Of a stretch of 20,322 nt of DNA, positions 17,473 through 20,322 are shown piece after piece. A program made the translations under genes and the position numbers. The notes under the pieces are model-generated. The model made no database searches. It was not told the DNA's origin and was given only the letters and a program-made list of their open reading frames with translations. Numbering within the stretch: the stretch's first letter is position 1; the number at the start of each line of letters is the position of its first letter. The DNA is from A37T11 sp964546645 (lineage in GTDB: Bacteria; Bacteroidota; Bacteroidia; Sphingobacteriales; Sphingobacteriaceae), in the NCBI GenBank assembly GCA_964546645.1, contig CAZJKM010000047.1, forward strand, positions 1 to 20,322, given 5' to 3'.

Positions 17473-17485
17473 GATAGTTACTATC
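17473..17485. promoter_or_regulatory. Inverted repeat just upstream of the sigma factor gene
   Basis: GATAGT and ACTATC flank a single central T, a perfect 6-base inverted repeat ending 19 bases before the GTG. No TAnnTTTG element is visible near here, so the sigma gene may use a non-housekeeping promoter, possibly its own. The role is inferred. Confidence 0.3.
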
Positions 17486-17504
17486 CGTTCAAGGTAGCCC
17501 GGCC

Positions 17505-18134
17505 GTGAGTCACCGTTCCCGACATACGCAAACGCTTCGTTTCCTTAGCCTTGAGGAAGCCGTGGATGCCTGTGTCCGGAAAGATGATGAGCGGGGCAAA
17601 GAATACATATATAAAAAATTTTACGGATATGTCATAGCGATTGTTCTCCGGTATGTGAAGAATGAATACGATGCAGAAGAGCTGACCAATGAGTGTTTTA
17701 TACGGGCTTTTAAAGGTATCAATAAATTCAAAGGAGTTGCTTCGGATGAGCTGCAGTTTGAAAAGTCATTCCGTGCCTGGATAGCACGTATTTCCGCGAA
17801 TTTATCCATCGATCACCTTCGTGCAAAGAAGCAGTTGACTTCGCTGGATGATGTAGCAGAAACGGAGTTGTCAACGTTACATGTACAGGCGCCTGATAAT
17901 CTGGCCGTGTCGGATATCCTGAAGCTATTGGATGGGTTGCCGGAGATACAGCAGGTGATATTCAACCTGTACGAGATAGAAGGTTATTCGCATGAGGAGA
18001 TAGCAAAAGGCCTACGGATTCCGGAAAGCACCTCGCGTACATACCTGACACGGGCTAAACAAAAGTTAAGGAAGCTATATACCGCCTCTGTGGCATTGCC
18101 ACAGGATGAAACGAGCAGATATTCAGATGAGTGA
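17505..18134 (+). CDS. ECF-family RNA polymerase sigma factor
   Basis: The 209-residue protein has region 2 at about 33-105 (RYVKNEYDAEELTNECFIRAFKGINKF and FRAWIARISANLSIDHLR) and region 4 at about 135-190. The latter has the helix-turn-helix YSHEEIAKGLRIPESTSRTYLTRAKQKLRKL. No region 1 or 3 is present, as expected for an ECF factor. The start is GTG 17505, since no Met codon occurs within the frame and AAGG lies about 10 bases upstream. Its 3' end overlaps the next gene by 8 bases, so the two are translationally coupled. The partner is the natural candidate for controlling it. Upstream lie two palindromes and no housekeeping promoter that I can see. Confidence 0.93.
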   Translation: MSHRSRHTQTLRFLSLEEAVDACVRKDDERGKEYIYKKFYGYVIAIVLRYVKNEYDAEELTNECFIRAFKGINKFKGVASDELQFEKSFRAWIARISANLSIDHLRAKKQLTSLDDVAETELSTLHVQAPDNLAVSDILKLLDGLPEIQQVIFNLYEIEGYSHEEIAKGLRIPESTSRTYLTRAKQKLRKLYTASVALPQDETSRYSDE

Positions 18135-19413
18135 TAACAAAGAAAGTAAGGATAAGGAGCTGATACCTTATATCGCAGAAACATTGCGAAGTTATGAGCT
18201 ACCCTATAAACAGGGAGCCTGGGAGCAATTTACTTCCAAACGGAGCAGGTCCCTATGGGCAATTATGTGGCCTTATGCGAGCGTTGCAGCCCTGCTGTTG
18301 GTGGTAACCGGTTTGTATCTATTCCGTACACCCATCATTCCGGTGCCGGAAGGGGTGACTGAAACAGCAGAAACAGCCGATCAGTCCCCGATCTATCCGG
18401 AGCAGCATGCCGTTATACCGGAGTCAGTGGAGCCGGTGGCAGTAACGGTAACCAGACCGGCACCTGCAAAAGCCCGTCCGATCGCAACCGCTCTTCCTGA
18501 AGCCCGATCGGAAATCGTGGTCGCAGAATCGGAGATCGTGGTTGCAGATGTACCGGTACAGGAGGAATCAGTCATTGAAACAGCAACTGCTGTAACAGAA
18601 CAGGCGCCCGCGCCGGATATTGTTATTGCGGAAAACCAACCAGACCGCTTTCTACAGATGGTTCACAGGGAACAGCAGGTTGCCCGACAGCCAACCGAAT
18701 CACCATCAGCAAGTCGGCACACAACAGGTAAAAAATGGGATATAGGTCTCGTCCTGGCCCCGGCGGCCAATGATCAACAGCTGCAAATGAGCGGGGGGGT
18801 TTCATTTGCTTACCGGCTTACAGACCGGCTGTCTGTGGGTTCGGGTGTGTCAATAGCTCAGTTAGGGGTCGAGCGTTCTTCTGTTTTAGGGGGAAGTCCG
18901 CTATCACAGGGTCCGCAGGTATCATCTTCCTATGAATCAACAACCAGTTGGGGCAAAAACATGGTTCGGGCTGATGTTCCCTTGGAAAACAAGGAATTGG
19001 AATCGATTCGTACCCAGGTTGTGGGATTAGATATTCCACTCGATTTCCGGTTTCACATAAACCCGCGTTTTTATGCTTCTGCCGGCGCTTCGTTCTTTGC
19101 CGTTCTTAATGAAGAGCGGATAAATAATTATGCCAGGCACGTAAACCATATGCTCACTGTAGAGAACAGCCTTGGGGAGTCCTCCATACAACCGGTGGCT
19201 GAGACACAGCACGTCAGTGAGACGACCACAGATCAACCGTTGAGCAACAGCAGTTATAATGGTTTTATTAATTTTTCCGTAGGGCACCGGCTGCCGTTGT
19301 TCAGACGGATCGGTATCAGCCTGGAACCGTTCTATAAGTTGCCCGTCGGGCGTTTAGCGGCACGGGATGTAAATCTCAGTTATGGTGGCATGAAGGTTAC
19401 AGCTGGATTCTGA
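18127..19413 (+). CDS. Inner-membrane-anchored protein with outer-membrane beta-barrel domain, possible anti-sigma partner
   Basis: The 428-residue product has four parts. Residues 1-42 are polar and probably cytoplasmic (LIPYIAETLRSYELPYKQGAWEQF), with no zinc-type anti-sigma motif. A single membrane helix spans about 43-66 and has no obvious cleavage site. Residues 67-203 form a linker rich in Pro, Ala, Glu and Val, with a tandem SEIVVAE/SEIVVAD repeat. From about 204 to the end the alternating hydrophobic pattern (SFAYRLTDRLSVGSGVSIAQLG, LDIPLDFRFHINPRFYASAGASFFAVL) suggests a small outer-membrane beta-barrel. The last residue is Phe, as in BAM substrates. ATG 18127 is preferred to ATG 18106. 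The gene overlaps the sigma factor gene by 8 bases. Similar AWE-F plus barrel proteins occur in Bacteroidota, but I know of no assigned function. A run of seven G occurs at 18793-18799. Confidence 0.8.
   Translation: MSDNKESKDKELIPYIAETLRSYELPYKQGAWEQFTSKRSRSLWAIMWPYASVAALLLVVTGLYLFRTPIIPVPEGVTETAETADQSPIYPEQHAVIPESVEPVAVTVTRPAPAKARPIATALPEARSEIVVAESEIVVADVPVQEESVIETATAVTEQAPAPDIVIAENQPDRFLQMVHREQQVARQPTESPSASRHTTGKKWDIGLVLAPAANDQQLQMSGGVSFAYRLTDRLSVGSGVSIAQLGVERSSVLGGSPLSQGPQVSSSYESTTSWGKNMVRADVPLENKELESIRTQVVGLDIPLDFRFHINPRFYASAGASFFAVLNEERINNYARHVNHMLTVENSLGESSIQPVAETQHVSETTTDQPLSNSSYNGFINFSVGHRLPLFRRIGISLEPFYKLPVGRLAARDVNLSYGGMKVTAGF
18508..18549 (+). repeat. In-frame 21-base tandem duplication in the linker
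   Basis: Two adjacent 21-base units, 18508-18528 and 18529-18549, differ at three positions, two of them silent and the last changing Glu to Asp. They encode SEIVVAE and SEIVVAD in the periplasmic linker. The linker length may therefore vary between strains. Confidence 0.8.
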
Positions 19414-19442
19414 CCCCATAGGAAATGGCGCTGCTACCTGCT

Positions 19443-20075
19443 TTATAACAATCCCTTTCCGGTTAATAGCTGTTCCAATCCATGTGCATTAATTGCACGC
19501 GCTGTTTGTAAACCTAAAGCATCGGCAGTAACCAGGTGTTGTGGGCTGTCATCAATGAACAGTGTTTCTTCCGGTTTCAGACTATGTGTATCCAGTACAT
19601 ACTGAAAAATCTCAGCGTGCGGCTTTCGCATGCCCATCAGGTGCGAATAGTAATCCTTCTCAAAAAAGGTGCTATTGCCGGTCAGGTTAAATTCCTGCTT
19701 CAGGTAATCCATTATCCAGGCATAGTGCAGTTCGTTATTATTGCTCAGCAGGAAGGTCCGATAGCGTTCTTTTGCCTGCAGCAATAGTTCATGATTACGC
19801 GGAGGAATACCTACCAGCAGGATATTCCAACTATCATCAATCTGCTGATCGGTCAGTGTTGGTTTCCCTGCCAGCTGCCGTATACCATCCCTGAAGCCAG
19901 CGGCAGTCACTGCCCCTGTATCAAAATCATCAAAAATCCGATGCTGGCCGGTATGTGCAAATATCTGTGCGGCGTTGCTGATCCCAAGGTCTGTAAATGC
20001 TCTTTCAAGCCGTCTGAAATCAAGATCGAATATGACGTTTCCGTAGTCAAAAATAATGTTCTTTACCTGGTTCAT
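19443..20075 (-). CDS. HAD-superfamily phosphatase, YihX-like
   Basis: From ATG 20075 the product has 210 residues. All four HAD motifs are present: I, IFDYGNVIFDLDF with nucleophile Asp-10; II, LLSNNN; III, the Lys in GMRKPHAEIF; and IV, FIDDSPQH. A helical cap domain lies between motifs I and II. Motif I has Gly where many HAD phosphatases have the second Asp. The GNVI form also occurs in E. coli YihX, an alpha-glucose-1-phosphatase. The substrate here is unknown, most likely a small sugar phosphate. The longer frame to 20216 would begin inside a palindromic, A-rich region and is rejected. A one-mismatch promoter element lies 22 bases upstream. It is convergent with the barrel gene, 29 bases away. 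Confidence 0.9.
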   Translation of the reverse strand: MNQVKNIIFDYGNVIFDLDFRRLERAFTDLGISNAAQIFAHTGQHRIFDDFDTGAVTAAGFRDGIRQLAGKPTLTDQQIDDSWNILLVGIPPRNHELLLQAKERYRTFLLSNNNELHYAWIMDYLKQEFNLTGNSTFFEKDYYSHLMGMRKPHAEIFQYVLDTHSLKPEETLFIDDSPQHLVTADALGLQTARAINAHGLEQLLTGKGLL

Positions 20076-20097
20076 TGTGTGTATGGATATTAAGCCG

Positions 20098-20105
20098 CAA
20101 AGTTG
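20098..20105 (-). promoter_or_regulatory. Candidate -7 element of the HAD gene
   Basis: The minus strand reads CAACTTTG, one mismatch from TAnnTTTG. It ends 22 bases before ATG 20075, the same spacing as lysS. No -33 box is evident. Confidence 0.4.
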
Positions 20106-20169
20106 AGAATAAAACGCCATAATGAATCGGCTTGTACATGAAATAAATAGGCGGGAAGCCATAAAATAC

Positions 20170-20191
20170 TTTCCGGAAGCACTTCCGGAAA
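20170..20191. repeat. Strong palindrome built from two TTCCGGAA sites
   Basis: Arms of 10 bases, 20170-20179 and 20182-20191, are perfect inverted repeats around CA. Each arm contains TTCCGGAA, itself an 8-base palindrome, so the element is both a direct and an inverted repeat. It is followed by an A tract at 20192-20201 and lies near the -33 position of the tRNA promoter and 95 bases from the HAD start. The missing T tract on the plus strand argues against a terminator for plus-strand transcripts. Confidence 0.75.
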
Positions 20192-20204
20192 TAAAAAAAA
20201 ACTT

Positions 20205-20212
20205 GTAACATT
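20205..20212 (+). promoter_or_regulatory. Candidate -7 element of the CAU tRNA
   Basis: TAACATTG has one mismatch to TAnnTTTG and ends 25 bases before the tRNA, close to the 23-base gap seen for tRNA-Leu. The -33 position falls at the end of the TTCCGGAA palindrome and has no TTG. Confidence 0.45.
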
Positions 20213-20237
20213 GCATCCGTAAAACAGAGATGGAGTT

Positions 20238-20311
20238 GCGCCTATAGCTCAGTTGGTTAGAGTAGAAGACTCATAATCTTTTGGTCCCTGGTTCGAGCCC
20301 AGGTGGGCGCA
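20238..20311 (+). tRNA. tRNA with anticodon CAU (Met elongator, or Ile2)
   Basis: The 74-base tRNA has acceptor stem GCGCCTA/TGGGCGC and discriminator A at 20311. The D stem is GCTC/GAGT and the anticodon stem is GAAGA/TCTTT around the loop CTCATAA, which gives anticodon CAT. The T stem is CCTGG/CCAGG around TTCGAGC. The first acceptor pair G1-C72 is intact, so it is not an initiator. C4-G69 and C5-G68 are the pairs reported to be recognised by TilS in E. coli tRNA-Ile2, so an isoleucine tRNA with lysidine is a real alternative to Met. CCA is not encoded. Confidence 0.9.
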
Positions 20312-20322
20312 CAAAACAAAAA

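Noticed and set aside
20076..20216. Extended N-terminus of the HAD protein
   Set aside because: The frame runs through the TTCCGGAA palindrome and a poly-A/T tract and gives a low-quality Cys/Phe-rich sequence before the standard HAD start.

Overview
The window looks like ordinary chromosome from a member of the Bacteroidota, most likely of the Chitinophagaceae type. This rests on repeated matches to the Bacteroidota -7 promoter element TAnnTTTG, weak Shine-Dalgarno sites, a lysyl-tRNA synthetase with a C-terminal extension, a monomeric isocitrate dehydrogenase, a GH3-family gene beside dxr, and an ECF sigma factor followed by a predicted membrane-anchored beta-barrel protein. I see no transposase, phage gene, CRISPR array or clear sign of recent transfer. 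No gene-free stretch exceeds 300 bases.

Region 1 (14-4871, + strand) is a tight operon behind a TAnnTTTG promoter: a six-helix membrane protein, a GH3-family acyl-adenylating enzyme, dxr (second step of the MEP isoprenoid pathway) and the site-2 protease rseP. Gaps are 9 bases, a 4-base overlap and 9 bases. Next come tRNA-Leu(CAA) with its own promoter and a strong terminator, then a lone exported GH36-like glycosidase (5166-7406).

Region 2 (7442-12508, - strand) holds a MoxR/ChlI-like AAA+ ATPase, its VWA-domain partner, and monomeric NADP-isocitrate dehydrogenase. The 176 bases between the VWA gene and icd (10107-10282) hold no gene or convincing signal that I can recognise. icd is divergent from sucD across 165 bases that carry a promoter for each direction.

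Region 3 (12674-15530, + strand) has sucD with a terminator, then a stress cluster: cbpA (J-domain co-chaperone), cbpM (its modulator) and msrB (methionine sulfoxide reductase with an export signal). msrB and the convergent lysS share a bidirectional terminator.

Region 4 (15571-20322) has lysS on the - strand. Divergent from it is an ECF sigma factor that overlaps a gene for an unusual protein: a short cytoplasmic segment, one membrane helix, a long Pro/Ala/Glu-rich linker and a predicted outer-membrane beta-barrel ending in Phe. A convergent YihX-like HAD phosphatase follows. The window ends with a CAU-anticodon tRNA next to a striking palindrome.

The best candidate for an undescribed system is the sigma factor plus membrane-spanning barrel pair (17429-19413). 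It could be a one-protein envelope sensor that holds a sigma factor, but this is inference. The AAA+/VWA pair is the second candidate. Most of the remaining genes are recognisable housekeeping genes.
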